A stretch of 64,000 bases of DNA from Verrucomicrobiaceae bacterium (GTDB lineage: Bacteria > Verrucomicrobiota > Verrucomicrobiia > Verrucomicrobiales > Verrucomicrobiaceae), in NCBI GenBank assembly GCA_016795465.1, contig JAEUHK010000028.1:29406-93405 (forward strand). The letters are read 5' to 3'. The position numbers and the translations under genes were made by a program. Below are positions 25,111 to 34,202 of the stretch, piece by piece. The notes below the pieces were generated by a model, which saw only the letters and a program-made list of their open reading frames with translations, was not told the DNA's origin and searched no databases. How positions within the stretch are numbered: the first letter of the stretch is position 1; every line of letters starts with the position of its first letter.

Positions 25111-28100
25111 ATGTCCGATCCCGACGCCACCCAGCCCACCCCAAAGCCCGTGGGGCCGCATTCACCCGGTCCCACGCCCACGGGCTACCAGCGCACGGGC
25201 GGCGGTGGCTTCAAATGGCAGCCACCGAGTCCGGAAAAGCTCGCGCAGCTTCTCCCGCAGTATCACATCGAGGCGCTGATCGGCCGCGGCGGCATGGGGG
25301 CGGTCTATAAAGGCACGCAGAAGGCCCTGGAGCGGCCCGTCGCCATCAAGATCCTGCCGCCGGAGGTCGATGACGAGGACGCCAGCTACACCGAGCGCTT
25401 CAAGAACGAGGCCAAGATCATGGCCCGCCTGGAGCACCCCGCCATCGTGCCCGTGTATGACTTCGGCGAGACCAGCGAAGGCCAGCTCTACTTCGTGATG
25501 GGCTTCATCAATGGCACGGACATCCACCAGATGATCCAGAGTCAGGGCCGTCTGCCGCCGGAGCATGCGCTGGCCATCACCGCGCATGTTTGTGATGCCC
25601 TGGGATACGCCCACCAGCACGGCGTCATCCACCGCGACATCAAGCCCAGCAACATCCTCATCAACATGGAGGGCCAGGTGAAGGTGGCGGACTTCGGCCT
25701 CGCCAAGGCACACGACACCTCCCAGAGCAGCGGGCTGACGAAAACCGGCCTCGCCATGGGCACGCCAGATTATGTAGCCCCCGAGACGCTCTCCATCGGC
25801 ATGGTGCCCGATGGCCGCGCCGACCTCTATGCCGTCGGCGTCATGCTTTACCAGATGCTCACCGGCCAGGTGCCGCGCGGGGCCTTTGACCTGCCCAGCA
25901 AGCTCACCGGCTGCGATCCGCGCTTCGATAGCATCGTCATCAAGGCGATGAAATACGACCGCGAGGACCGCTACCCCACCGCCACGGACCTCCGCCGTGA
26001 TCTCGACATCATCCTCACTGCACCCATGGTGCAAAGTGGCGGCCAAAGCAGTGCTGCCATCCCGAAGCAGTCACTGCCGCAGAAACCCACCGGCAAACCA
26101 GTGCAGCCTCGAAGTGATGCGGGCACTCCTGCCCGCCAAGAAAGCCCTCCTGCGGGCAAAAGTGCCCGCACCACTCCAGAGCCGCCCGCCAAGAGCAAAA
26201 CACCGCTCTACATTGGCCTCGGAGTCGCTGCGGCGATTGGCATCGGCGCGTTTGTGATGTTCGGCGGCGAGGGTAGGCGCGTTCGCCAGAACGCGGAAAG
26301 CGCGCCCGACCGCACTCTGGCGAGCGCGCCTACAGCATCTGCGCCCAAACCCGCTCCTGCGGCCGCCAAGCCCGTCCCCGCCGCTCCAAGCACTCCTGTC
26401 TCCTCGGTTCCTCCTGTTCCAGCCTCTTCTTCCGACCAGTTCCCTCCGGGCAAGTGGGTGAAGGTGTTCACGAAGTTCGAGGAATTGCCGGGAGAACTGC
26501 GCAATCGTGACAGTGGCTGGAAGTGGAATGATGGCTGGCTCCAGCAAACCAACCCAAACAAGAACAAAACTTTTAGCGTTCCTGGATTCTCTGCTCGGAA
26601 TGCCGCGATACGGGCTCGAATCAGATACAGCGCTGATTTGGATGGCTTCTTGTTTCTCAGCGGGATGCCGGGAGGGCCCGCCGGACGTTTAGGGCATCAC
26701 CGCTTCAGAATTGGAGCATCGGGGCTTCATCTCGAAGAATGGGCTGGAAAGAATTATACTCGTGTTCATCAGAAAGACCTGCCAACGGGTTTGCAGGATG
26801 GCGTGATGGGGGAGTTTGCCTTCTTGAACGGTCGCGTCTTCGCCCGAGGTCATGACATCCTCCTACCCCAAGCACGCGATGATGATCTTCAGGAGGGCAA
26901 GATCGGCTACTACGGTTCCGCCGAGATTCGAGACATCGAAGTCATCAACCTCGACGGCCTCCCCGAGGCCGAGGCGCTCAAAATCCTCGGCGTCGATGAG
27001 AAGGGCAATGATCTACGGCAGAAGCTCGCCCAAAGTAATCCAGAGCTTAAGCACGCCAAAACTCCGCCAGCTCCCAGCGCCCCGAAGCCTGCTTCCACAC
27101 CTTCCGCACCTCAGACCTCTCCCACCCCTGACGAGCTAAAGCTCTCCACTACTTTCCCTCCAGGCAAGTGGGTGAAAGTGTTCACCAAGGCCGAGGACTT
27201 GCCGGAGGAATTGCGCAAGCCGGACAGTGGCGTGAGGTTTGAGGATGGGTGGGTTCGGTTTCCGGACGACAAACCTCGCAGAATTTATGCTGCGGTTGGT
27301 ATCACAAACTACGGCATGCGAGCCAGGATTCGGAGAAGTGATTTTATGACCAAGCCTATGAGGGTCTTCGTTCGAGGCGGTCTTGCTCCTAACGTCGCAG
27401 GTTATGAGTTCGTCTCCGCGAAAGGCATCCTCAGTGGAGGCGTGAGGTCAGAAGGTGAGGCGAGTGCCAAAACTCGCTGGGATTTGCCTGTGTCTTTAGT
27501 TCGCTCACCCAAGGTGGGTGACGATTACACAGTCGAGTGGAGTTGCGTCGGTAACAAGGTGGTGGGACGGGTTGATGAGCGAAATGTCAGGCTATTCACG
27601 GACTACACTTATCCTGCCGGCCTTGGCTACTTCACAGGCACCGCAGACATCCGCGACATCGAAGTCATCAACCTCGACGGCCTCCCCGAAGCGGAGGCCT
27701 TGCGCATCCTCGGCGTCGATGACAAAGGCAACGACCTGCGAGCGCTGGCCGCGCAGCAGGAGCAGCAGAAGGCCGAGATGGCGAAGGCCGTGGATGCCCT
27801 GGCCGCCATCCCGGAGCTGAAGACGCTGCACGAGCAGCTCGTGAAGCTCCAGGCCGAGCGTGTCACCGCGCCCTTCGAGAAAGACGTGGCCGCGCTGAAC
27901 ACCAGCTACCTCGGCGGCCTCGACCGCAAGATGACCGAGCTGAAGCAGAAGGGTGATCTCGACGGCGTGCTGGCACTGGAAGCGGAGAAAAAAATCATCG
28001 CCGAAAAGCAGCTGATGCCTGCTGACGAAGACGACACCACACCCGCCACGCTCAAGGACCTGCGCAAGATCTACCGCGACGCCCACGCCAGGCTCGTCTC

Positions 28101-29229
28101 CACCCGCGATGCCAATCTCAAAGCCCTCACCGACCCGCTCGCGGTCCGCTTAAAGCAGCTCGAAAGCACTCTCACGCAGGCCAACCGCATCGAGCATGCA
28201 AAGACGGTGCGAGACTACCGCGAGGCGCTGGCGAACCCGCCGGAGGTCGCCAAGAAAGAGCCGGCAGAGGCCTCTGTGCCGCCGGGTGACCTCGTCGGGC
28301 GCAAGCCTGGCAAACTCAAGACTTGGGGCACTTATCTCAATCAACCCTTCACCACGAGCAAAGCGGACAAATTCTCCGACTTCGTTCAAGTCGCGATCCG
28401 CGACACGCACTGGCTGGGATTGCGAGCCAATGGGGAAACGGTCAGCACTGAATCCACCTATGATGGTTTGAAGGATGTCAGCAGCATCAAATTCGAAACG
28501 TATTTTCTGCTGATCATGAAAAAAGGCGTCCTTTCGAGTGCCAATGCTCAACAGGAAACGTTTGAGCCCTCCGCCTGGGGCGGCGGTCGTCTGCGGGATG
28601 CCTCTTTGACTGCGGGTGGGGTCGGCGTCTTCGTCCGGGATGACGGCACGGTCCGTCTGCGAGACACGCAGTATCGGAGTGGCAAAGCCGCCATCTCGCC
28701 CAACAAAGCCAGTCAGATGACCAAGGACATCCGGGATGCGGTCAGCGCCTGGGCAGGCGGAGACACGGCTTTTGTGCTCACGGCTGGTGGCAGGCTGCAT
28801 GGCTGGCTCGGTCCCAAATGGAGTCAGGACAAAGTCGCCGACAAAGAAATCACGGAGATCGACACCAGCCAGCTTCCAGGTGACATCGCTCAAATCAGCG
28901 GAAGCCATGCATCCGGCAAAACGGACCTTTGGCTCTTGTCCAAGACCGGCACTTTGACGCGGCATCAATTCGACTCGACCACGCTGCAATGGACTTCCAA
29001 TCCATCAGCCAGTCCACCACCGCAGGGTGAGGTCGCCAGGATCTCCCGGATGGGGAACATCGCGATTTGCCATCTGAAATCAGGTGCCCTCTGGCCGCTC
29101 AGCGGTGGCGAGGTGGGCGAACATGTGCGCACGTTGAAGGCTCCAACAGATGTGGCTGCTCTGCTGAATTCCTTCCAGGACGCCACCCTCGGAAAGGTCA
29201 CCAATAGCTGCGCACTCTGGATCGAGTGA
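25111..29229 (+). CDS. Transmembrane Ser/Thr protein kinase with duplicated sensor-like domain and RCC1-like tail
   Basis: 1372 residues. The kinase domain spans about 51-310: GRGGMGAVYKG, VAIK (Lys80), HRDIKPSN (Asp166), DFG (184-186) and GTPDYVAPE. A Pro-rich linker leads to one membrane helix at about 365-385. Outside it are two related blocks, each opening FPPGKWVKVFTK and closing IRDIEVINLDGLPEAEAL (about 444-640 and 683-880). A coiled-coil rich in K, E and L follows, then a C-terminal region with repeated strands (LKTWGTYLNQPF, VFVRDDGTVRLRD, LHGWLGPKW) resembling an RCC1-type propeller. Palindromic DNA elements lie in the linker coding sequence. Signal and targets are unknown. Confidence 0.88.
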   Translation: MSDPDATQPTPKPVGPHSPGPTPTGYQRTGGGGFKWQPPSPEKLAQLLPQYHIEALIGRGGMGAVYKGTQKALERPVAIKILPPEVDDEDASYTERFKNEAKIMARLEHPAIVPVYDFGETSEGQLYFVMGFINGTDIHQMIQSQGRLPPEHALAITAHVCDALGYAHQHGVIHRDIKPSNILINMEGQVKVADFGLAKAHDTSQSSGLTKTGLAMGTPDYVAPETLSIGMVPDGRADLYAVGVMLYQMLTGQVPRGAFDLPSKLTGCDPRFDSIVIKAMKYDREDRYPTATDLRRDLDIILTAPMVQSGGQSSAAIPKQSLPQKPTGKPVQPRSDAGTPARQESPPAGKSARTTPEPPAKSKTPLYIGLGVAAAIGIGAFVMFGGEGRRVRQNAESAPDRTLASAPTASAPKPAPAAAKPVPAAPSTPVSSVPPVPASSSDQFPPGKWVKVFTKFEELPGELRNRDSGWKWNDGWLQQTNPNKNKTFSVPGFSARNAAIRARIRYSADLDGFLFLSGMPGGPAGRLGHHRFRIGASGLHLEEWAGKNYTRVHQKDLPTGLQDGVMGEFAFLNGRVFARGHDILLPQARDDDLQEGKIGYYGSAEIRDIEVINLDGLPEAEALKILGVDEKGNDLRQKLAQSNPELKHAKTPPAPSAPKPASTPSAPQTSPTPDELKLSTTFPPGKWVKVFTKAEDLPEELRKPDSGVRFEDGWVRFPDDKPRRIYAAVGITNYGMRARIRRSDFMTKPMRVFVRGGLAPNVAGYEFVSAKGILSGGVRSEGEASAKTRWDLPVSLVRSPKVGDDYTVEWSCVGNKVVGRVDERNVRLFTDYTYPAGLGYFTGTADIRDIEVINLDGLPEAEALRILGVDDKGNDLRALAAQQEQQKAEMAKAVDALAAIPELKTLHEQLVKLQAERVTAPFEKDVAALNTSYLGGLDRKMTELKQKGDLDGVLALEAEKKIIAEKQLMPADEDDTTPATLKDLRKIYRDAHARLVSTRDANLKALTDPLAVRLKQLESTLTQANRIEHAKTVRDYREALANPPEVAKKEPAEASVPPGDLVGRKPGKLKTWGTYLNQPFTTSKADKFSDFVQVAIRDTHWLGLRANGETVSTESTYDGLKDVSSIKFETYFLLIMKKGVLSSANAQQETFEPSAWGGGRLRDASLTAGGVGVFVRDDGTVRLRDTQYRSGKAAISPNKASQMTKDIRDAVSAWAGGDTAFVLTAGGRLHGWLGPKWSQDKVADKEITEIDTSQLPGDIAQISGSHASGKTDLWLLSKTGTLTRHQFDSTTLQWTSNPSASPPPQGEVARISRMGNIAICHLKSGALWPLSGGEVGEHVRTLKAPTDVAALLNSFQDATLGKVTNSCALWIE
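26119..26169. repeat. Two palindromes inside the kinase linker coding sequence
   Basis: GCGGGCACTCCTGCCCGC (26119-26136) and GCGGGCAAAAGTGCCCGC (26152-26169) are hairpins within the Pro/Ser-rich cytoplasmic linker. The second resembles GCGGGCAGAAGTGCCCGC in the intergenic region near 45.68 kb, suggesting one repeat family. They encode DAGTPARQESPPAGKSART. Confidence 0.65.
26273..26333. repeat. REP-like 61-bp inverted repeat inside the kinase gene
   Basis: Arms 26273-26290 (GTAGGCGCGTTCGCCAGA) and 26316-26333 are complementary at 17 of 18 positions. The element keeps the kinase frame open, encoding residues about 388-408 just outside the membrane helix (VRQNAESAPDRTLASAPT). The GTAGGC/GCCTAC ends recall the REP elements at 13.7 kb. 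Confidence 0.7.
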
Positions 29230-29336
29230 CCTGGTCATGCCTGCTGCGTCAGCGTGATAGACTTAACAACCGCCGAGACGGGCCAAAACATCGCGCCGTT
29301 TCGCTAGACGGCGTTCAGTTTCAACACGGCACTTTC

Positions 29337-30347
29337 TCACTTCACGATCTTCAGCACGCGGTTGTTGTAACTGTCGGTGATGTAAAGCTCACCGGTGATC
29401 GGATGAATCGTGACACCGTGAGGGCGGGCGAGGGCGCAGGCTTTGGGATCGCCGCCGGGGGTGCCTTTGGCGTGTTTGCCGGTGCCGGCGAGGCGTTCGA
29501 TCTTGCCGGTGGCGGGGATGTAGCGGCGGACGAGATGGCTTTCGGCATCGGCGATGATGACGGTGTCGTCTTTGTCCACGCAGAGGTGCTTCGGGCCATC
29601 CATCGTGGCGTCCAAAGCGGGGCCGCCATCGCCTTCGCCGCCTTTGTTGCCGCTGGCGTTCACCACGGTGCGGATCTTGCCATCAGTGCCGACGACTCGC
29701 AGGGCATTGCCGCCGCGTTCAAGGATGTAGATCTGGCCTTGGTGATCGACGGCCACCGCACGCGGATCGACGAGCGGGGCCTCGGTGGCAATGGCTCCAT
29801 CCTCTGGACGGCCTTTTTTGCCATTCCCAGCCACCACGGAGCAGGTGCCGCTGGCGAGATCGACGACATGCACCTGCTGCAAATTGGCGATGTAGAGCTT
29901 CGTGCCGGTGAAATCGAGCGTGATGCAGTAGGGGCCGGTGCCTTTGACGTTTTTGCCGGTGGCTTTGAAGCCGGGAAGCGTGCTCACCGTGCTGGTTTTG
30001 AGGTCCACTTTACGCACGACGCCGTTCCAGGTATCGCCGATCAAGATGTTGCCATCGGGAAGCACCGCGAGGTTGTGCGGGCCGTTGAACTGCGCCTGCA
30101 AGGCGGGGCCGCCATCACCGCTGTAACCGGCTTTTTCCTGCCCGGCGAGGTGAACGAGCTTTCCGCCCTCCTCGACGCGGAAGAGTCGGTTTCCGGAAAT
30201 CATCTCCACGACATACATGGTGCCCTTCGAGTCAAACTCAGTGCCAAAAGGCTCCTTCAGGCCTTCGCCGACGACTTCGACGATCTTTTCAGCATGCAGC
30301 GAGGTGGCGAAGGCGAGGATGGTGAGCAGGGAAAGGAGCGGTTTCAT
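29337..30347 (-). CDS. Exported NHL-repeat beta-propeller protein
   Basis: 336 residues, signal peptide MKPLLSLLTILAFATSLHA. NHL blades recur, for example FNGPHNLAVLPDGNILIGDTWNGVVRKVD, VDPRAVAVDHQGQIYILERGGNALRVV, MDGPKHLCVDKDDTVIIADAESHLVRRY and ARPHGVTIHPITGELYITDSYNNRVLKI. A six-bladed propeller outside the cytoplasm is predicted. Function is unknown; such proteins may bind ligands or act as lactonase-like enzymes. It is convergent with the kinase gene. Confidence 0.82.
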   Translation of the reverse strand: MKPLLSLLTILAFATSLHAEKIVEVVGEGLKEPFGTEFDSKGTMYVVEMISGNRLFRVEEGGKLVHLAGQEKAGYSGDGGPALQAQFNGPHNLAVLPDGNILIGDTWNGVVRKVDLKTSTVSTLPGFKATGKNVKGTGPYCITLDFTGTKLYIANLQQVHVVDLASGTCSVVAGNGKKGRPEDGAIATEAPLVDPRAVAVDHQGQIYILERGGNALRVVGTDGKIRTVVNASGNKGGEGDGGPALDATMDGPKHLCVDKDDTVIIADAESHLVRRYIPATGKIERLAGTGKHAKGTPGGDPKACALARPHGVTIHPITGELYITDSYNNRVLKIVK

Positions 30348-30465
30348 GTGGAGTGCCTCATACGAGCATGCGCGGCGGGTCCGTTCAATCGAGTTGCGGG
30401 GCTTTTGCCGGGCTTGAGACTTTAGGATTGTGTTTCGAGGGCATGCTGATCAAAATCGCCGCCCC

Positions 30466-31209
30466 ATGAAGAACACCATCCTTGCTCTCCTCGTTGCCAT
30501 CGCTGCCGCCCAGGCGCAGACCAAGCCCGCCGCTCCCGCGGTGAAACTGCCGCCGCAGGCACCGGACGTGGCCGCGGAGAAGTTTGGTCCCGATGGCAAG
30601 GTCAACGCAGGCTTCATCGCCTCGCATGAGCGTTTTGTGAAGATCGCCCAAGAGGGAACGGCACAGCTTGTTTTCCTCGGTGACTCGATCACGGCAGGCT
30701 GGAACGGCAAGAAAGAGATCTGGGACAAGGCCTTTGGCGCCTACAAGCCCGCGAACTTCGGCATCGGTGGCGACCGCACGCAGCATGTGCTCTGGCGCAT
30801 CACCCACGGCGAGCTCGATGGCATCAAGCCAAAGGCCGTCGTGCTCATGATCGGCACGAACAACTCCGGCAGCGATCCCGCCGAAGGCATCGCGAAGGGC
30901 GTCACCGCCATCGTCGAGACCATCCGTGCGAAGCAGCCGCAGGCCAAGATCCTCCTGCTGGCCGTGTTCCCGCGTGGTGAGAAGCCCAGCCCAAACCCGG
31001 GCCGCGAAAAGCTCGCCAAGGTGAACGAGATCATCGCCAAGCTGCACGATGGTCAAAACATTCACTTCCTCGACATCGGCGCGAAGTTCCTCCAGCCGGA
31101 TGGATCGATCTCGAAGGAAATCATGCCTGATTTCCTCCATCTCTCGGTCGCAGGTTACCAGATTTGGGCGGATGCCATCAGCCCGAAGCTGGCTGAGTTG
31201 ATGAAATGA
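30466..31209 (+). CDS. SGNH/GDSL esterase (PAF-acetylhydrolase-like), exported
   Basis: 247 residues from ATG at 30466, signal peptide MKNTILALLVAIAAAQAQ. LVFLGDSITAGW is the block I Ser motif, NFGIGGDRTQHVLWR block II, VVLMIGTNNSG block III, and DFLHLSVAGYQIWA holds the catalytic Asp and His. Such proteins sit in PVC glycan loci and probably remove acetyl esters from polysaccharides. Confidence 0.88.
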   Translation: MKNTILALLVAIAAAQAQTKPAAPAVKLPPQAPDVAAEKFGPDGKVNAGFIASHERFVKIAQEGTAQLVFLGDSITAGWNGKKEIWDKAFGAYKPANFGIGGDRTQHVLWRITHGELDGIKPKAVVLMIGTNNSGSDPAEGIAKGVTAIVETIRAKQPQAKILLLAVFPRGEKPSPNPGREKLAKVNEIIAKLHDGQNIHFLDIGAKFLQPDGSISKEIMPDFLHLSVAGYQIWADAISPKLAELMK

Positions 31210-31267
31210 GATGACGGCCCGGATTGACTGGCACCGGCCCTGCTTTATAGCCTCCGCCAGATCACCC

Positions 31268-31843
31268 ATGGAGGCCGTCAACATTCAATTCGCACCCGCC
31301 ACTGGCACGGACCAGGAGTGGAACGAGGCCTACGCCCGACTGGCGGACTTCTTCCGCTCCTACCGCCTGCACAACCGCATCCGGCGCACGCAGCTCGTGC
31401 TCGAATCGCTTCGCCGTGCCTCGGAGGCCCACGCCAAGAATCCCACTCGCAAGCCCGTGGCCTATGCCATCGATGAAGCGCGGAAAATGATGCACGACTG
31501 GCTCGGCCGCATCTACCACGACATGAACCTCACCGAGCCGCAGATCGAGGCGGGCGGTCGTCTCGGCTTCTACATCAGCGACGGGCCGGAGAAGTGGCCG
31601 CTGCATTTCATGGATGCCAATTTCATGCCGCCGGAGATGAGCGAGGCCATGCGCCAGGCTGTGCGCACCAGCGGCCCCAGCCTCCAGGTCTCGAAAATGA
31701 CCCCGCGTGACATGGATCTCGGCTTCACGAATGTGGCGGAGGACACCTTCGAAGGCATCGCCCGCCAGCCGTGGATGCGCTACGCCATGCTGGCCGTGTT
31801 TGTCTCCTTCGTGTTCTACTACGTTTATCGACTGCTCCAATGA
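31268..31843 (+). CDS. Tail-anchored hypothetical protein coupled to mdoH
   Basis: 191 residues from ATG at 31268 (MEAVNIQFAPATGTD). No family is recognised. A soluble, helical domain rich in Arg and aromatic residues (DFFRSYRLHNRIRRTQL, EARKMMHDWLGRIYHDMNL) ends in a single C-terminal membrane helix YAMLAVFVSFVFYYVYRLLQ. The stop overlaps the mdoH start (ATGA at 31840-31843), implying translational coupling and perhaps a complex with the glucosyltransferase. It takes the place normally held by mdoG but does not resemble it. Confidence 0.7.
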   Translation: MEAVNIQFAPATGTDQEWNEAYARLADFFRSYRLHNRIRRTQLVLESLRRASEAHAKNPTRKPVAYAIDEARKMMHDWLGRIYHDMNLTEPQIEAGGRLGFYISDGPEKWPLHFMDANFMPPEMSEAMRQAVRTSGPSLQVSKMTPRDMDLGFTNVAEDTFEGIARQPWMRYAMLAVFVSFVFYYVYRLLQ

Positions 31844-33975
31844 GTGATGCCCCGGCCAAATCCCCTCCGGCGGGCATCCTCCCGCGCACGCTGGCCCGCG
31901 CCCGCCGCGTGACCTTCCTCACGCTCGTGTGCCTCGGCACGCTGCTGGGCACCTGGCTCATGATCCGCTTCCTCCAGGTCGGCGAAGGCTATCGCAATGC
32001 CAAGATCGGCCTGCTGATCTGCTTTGTGCCGCTGTTTTACCAGCTCAACAGCGGCTTCTGGACGGCGCTCATTGGTGTGTGGCTGCAAAACCGCCCCACC
32101 GATGATCCCACCAACCTCTGGGACACCATCGAGGATGAAGACGGCCCGCTCTCGGCGAACACCGCCATCATCATCCCCGTTTACAACGAGGACGTCACCC
32201 GCGTGTGGGAAGGTCTTCGCGTCACCTTCGAGTCACTGAAGAAGACCGGCCACTTGGAGCACTTTGACTTTTTCGTGCTCAGCGATAGCGACCAGACGAA
32301 CAAGTGGATCGAGGAGCAAACGGCGTGGCTGGAGCTCTCGCGTCAGCTGGGAGCCTTCGGGAAGATTTTCTATCGTCACCGCCGCAAGCCGATCAATCGC
32401 AAGAGCGGCAACGTGTCCGACTTCTGCCGCCGTTGGGGCAAACGGTATCGCTACATGATCGTCTTCGACGCGGACAGCCTCATGTCCGGCGCATTGATGG
32501 TCGCCATGACGCGCATCATGGAGAAGAATCCCGGCATCGGCATCCTGCAGACCTTCCCGAAGCAGGTCGCCAGCGAGACGCTCATCGGCCGTCTGATGCA
32601 GTTCGCGCAGTCGCTGTATGGTCCGGCCTTCATGGCGGGGCTCAATTACTGGCAGAATGGCGAGGCGAACTTCTGGGGCCACAACGCCATCATCCGCCTC
32701 GAGCCCTTCATCCAGCACTGCGCCCTGCCGCCGCTGCCCAAGACGGTGCCCTTTGGTGGTCACATCCTCTCGCATGACTTCGTCGAGGCCGCGCTCATGC
32801 GCAAAGCCGGCTACGCCGTGCGTTTGCTGAATACTATCCGCGGCAGCTACGAGGAAGGCCCGCCCACGCTCATCGACACGCTGAAACGCGACCGCCGCTG
32901 GTGCCAGGGGAACATGCAGCACTTCTGGCTGCTCTTTGCCCGCGGCTGGCATTTCATGAGCCGGCTGAACTTCGCCCACGGCGTGCTCAGCTACGTCAGC
33001 TCGCCGCTGTGGTTCCTGCTGCTCGTCTTCACCACCTGGCTGGCCGCCACGCCGGGCAATGTCGTGCGTGACGGCCCCGCCGAGCGTGCGGGCCACCTCC
33101 TGCTTGGCCTCACCGCCACGCTCATCTTCATGCCGAAGTTCGTCATCCTGCTCGACGAGGCGGTGAGCGGTCGTGTCTTCAAGCCGCTGAAGCTTCGCAT
33201 GCTCGCCATGCTCAGCAGCATGCTCGACACGGTCATCTTCACTCTCATGTCGCCCGTGATGATGTGGTTTCACACCACCTTCGTCTTCAAGATCATCACC
33301 GGCCAGGGTGTCAAATGGGTCGCGCAGAAGCGCAAGCTCGACGGCGTGGACTGGCGGGAAGTCATTCTGACCTTCGGCGGCGTCACCTTACTCGGCCTCG
33401 CCTGGGGCGTGGTCGCGTGGATGATCTCGTGGAGCTTTTTCCTGTGGATGAGCCCCATCTTCATCTCGCTCGTGCTCGCCATTCCGATGGCCATCTGGCT
33501 CAGCAGCGGGAAAAGCGGCCAGCGCTTCGGTTTGTTCCTCAGCCCCGAGGAGACCGAGCCGCCCGCCGTGCTCCGCGAGCTGGAGACGAACCTCGCCGAG
33601 GTCAAAGGCCGCCTGCAACTGCCGCCGGAGATCGAGCGGAACTACGGCCTCATGCAGGTCTGCCTCGATCCCTACGTCAACGGCCTCCACATCTCCCTCC
33701 TGCGCCGCCGCAAGAACACCCAGGACTCCCGCGAGTATCTCGACGAGATCGCCGATAAGCTGCTCCAGCAGGGCCCGCAAGCCCTCACGCCCCGCGAGGT
33801 CAATGCCCTCATCAACGACACCGAGACCGTCACGAACCTCCACTACCGCCTCTGGAGCGCCACCGAGGACGAGCTCGCCCCCTTCTGGTCCCTCGCCATC
33901 AAGCAATACAACCTCGCCGCCACCCATCCCTTCACCCACCTGCTCGCCCGGAAGGACCCGCCGGAGGCGCGATGA
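31840..33975 (+). CDS. mdoH: Glucans biosynthesis glucosyltransferase H
   Basis: 711 residues from ATG at 31840 (MSDAPAKSPPAGILP). Two N-terminal membrane helices precede a GT2 domain with AIIIPVYNEDVTRVWEGL, DFFVLSDSDQTNKW, MIVFDADSLMSG, HNAIIRLEPF, SHDFVEAALMRKAGY and RRWCQGNMQHFWL, then several C-terminal helices. MdoH/OpgH polymerises UDP-glucose into the beta-1,2 backbone of osmoregulated periplasmic glucans. No mdoG is seen nearby. Confidence 0.88.
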   Translation: MSDAPAKSPPAGILPRTLARARRVTFLTLVCLGTLLGTWLMIRFLQVGEGYRNAKIGLLICFVPLFYQLNSGFWTALIGVWLQNRPTDDPTNLWDTIEDEDGPLSANTAIIIPVYNEDVTRVWEGLRVTFESLKKTGHLEHFDFFVLSDSDQTNKWIEEQTAWLELSRQLGAFGKIFYRHRRKPINRKSGNVSDFCRRWGKRYRYMIVFDADSLMSGALMVAMTRIMEKNPGIGILQTFPKQVASETLIGRLMQFAQSLYGPAFMAGLNYWQNGEANFWGHNAIIRLEPFIQHCALPPLPKTVPFGGHILSHDFVEAALMRKAGYAVRLLNTIRGSYEEGPPTLIDTLKRDRRWCQGNMQHFWLLFARGWHFMSRLNFAHGVLSYVSSPLWFLLLVFTTWLAATPGNVVRDGPAERAGHLLLGLTATLIFMPKFVILLDEAVSGRVFKPLKLRMLAMLSSMLDTVIFTLMSPVMMWFHTTFVFKIITGQGVKWVAQKRKLDGVDWREVILTFGGVTLLGLAWGVVAWMISWSFFLWMSPIFISLVLAIPMAIWLSSGKSGQRFGLFLSPEETEPPAVLRELETNLAEVKGRLQLPPEIERNYGLMQVCLDPYVNGLHISLLRRRKNTQDSREYLDEIADKLLQQGPQALTPREVNALINDTETVTNLHYRLWSATEDELAPFWSLAIKQYNLAATHPFTHLLARKDPPEAR

Positions 33976-34079
33976 GGTGCGGCAGAGATCAGCGATCAGA
34001 GGTGAGAAGTCAGAGGGGAGCGCGGACATTCGCTTCGCGGCTTCGCAGCCTGCGCGCTGCTTGGTTCTTCGTTCTTGGT

Positions 34080-34133
34080 TCGTCGTTCGGGCTTGAGCCC
34101 GCTCTGGGTTTGTAGTCCCGCCTTCAGGCGGTC
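34080..34133. repeat. Interspersed palindrome (family 2), beside the CRISPR array
   Basis: CGGGCTTGAGCCCG (34088-34101) and CCCGCCTTCAGGCGG (34117-34131) are two hairpins joined by TGGGTTTGTAGT. The reverse complement of the same composite recurs at about 47036-47095, 47761-47821, 47898-47953 and 48265-48322. Confidence 0.75.
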
Positions 34134-34202
34134 CGAGAAGGAGGGCGGGATTCCATTCCCGCCGATGATCATCACGAAGGCTCCTTTTAGATAGACACGC
34201 TC

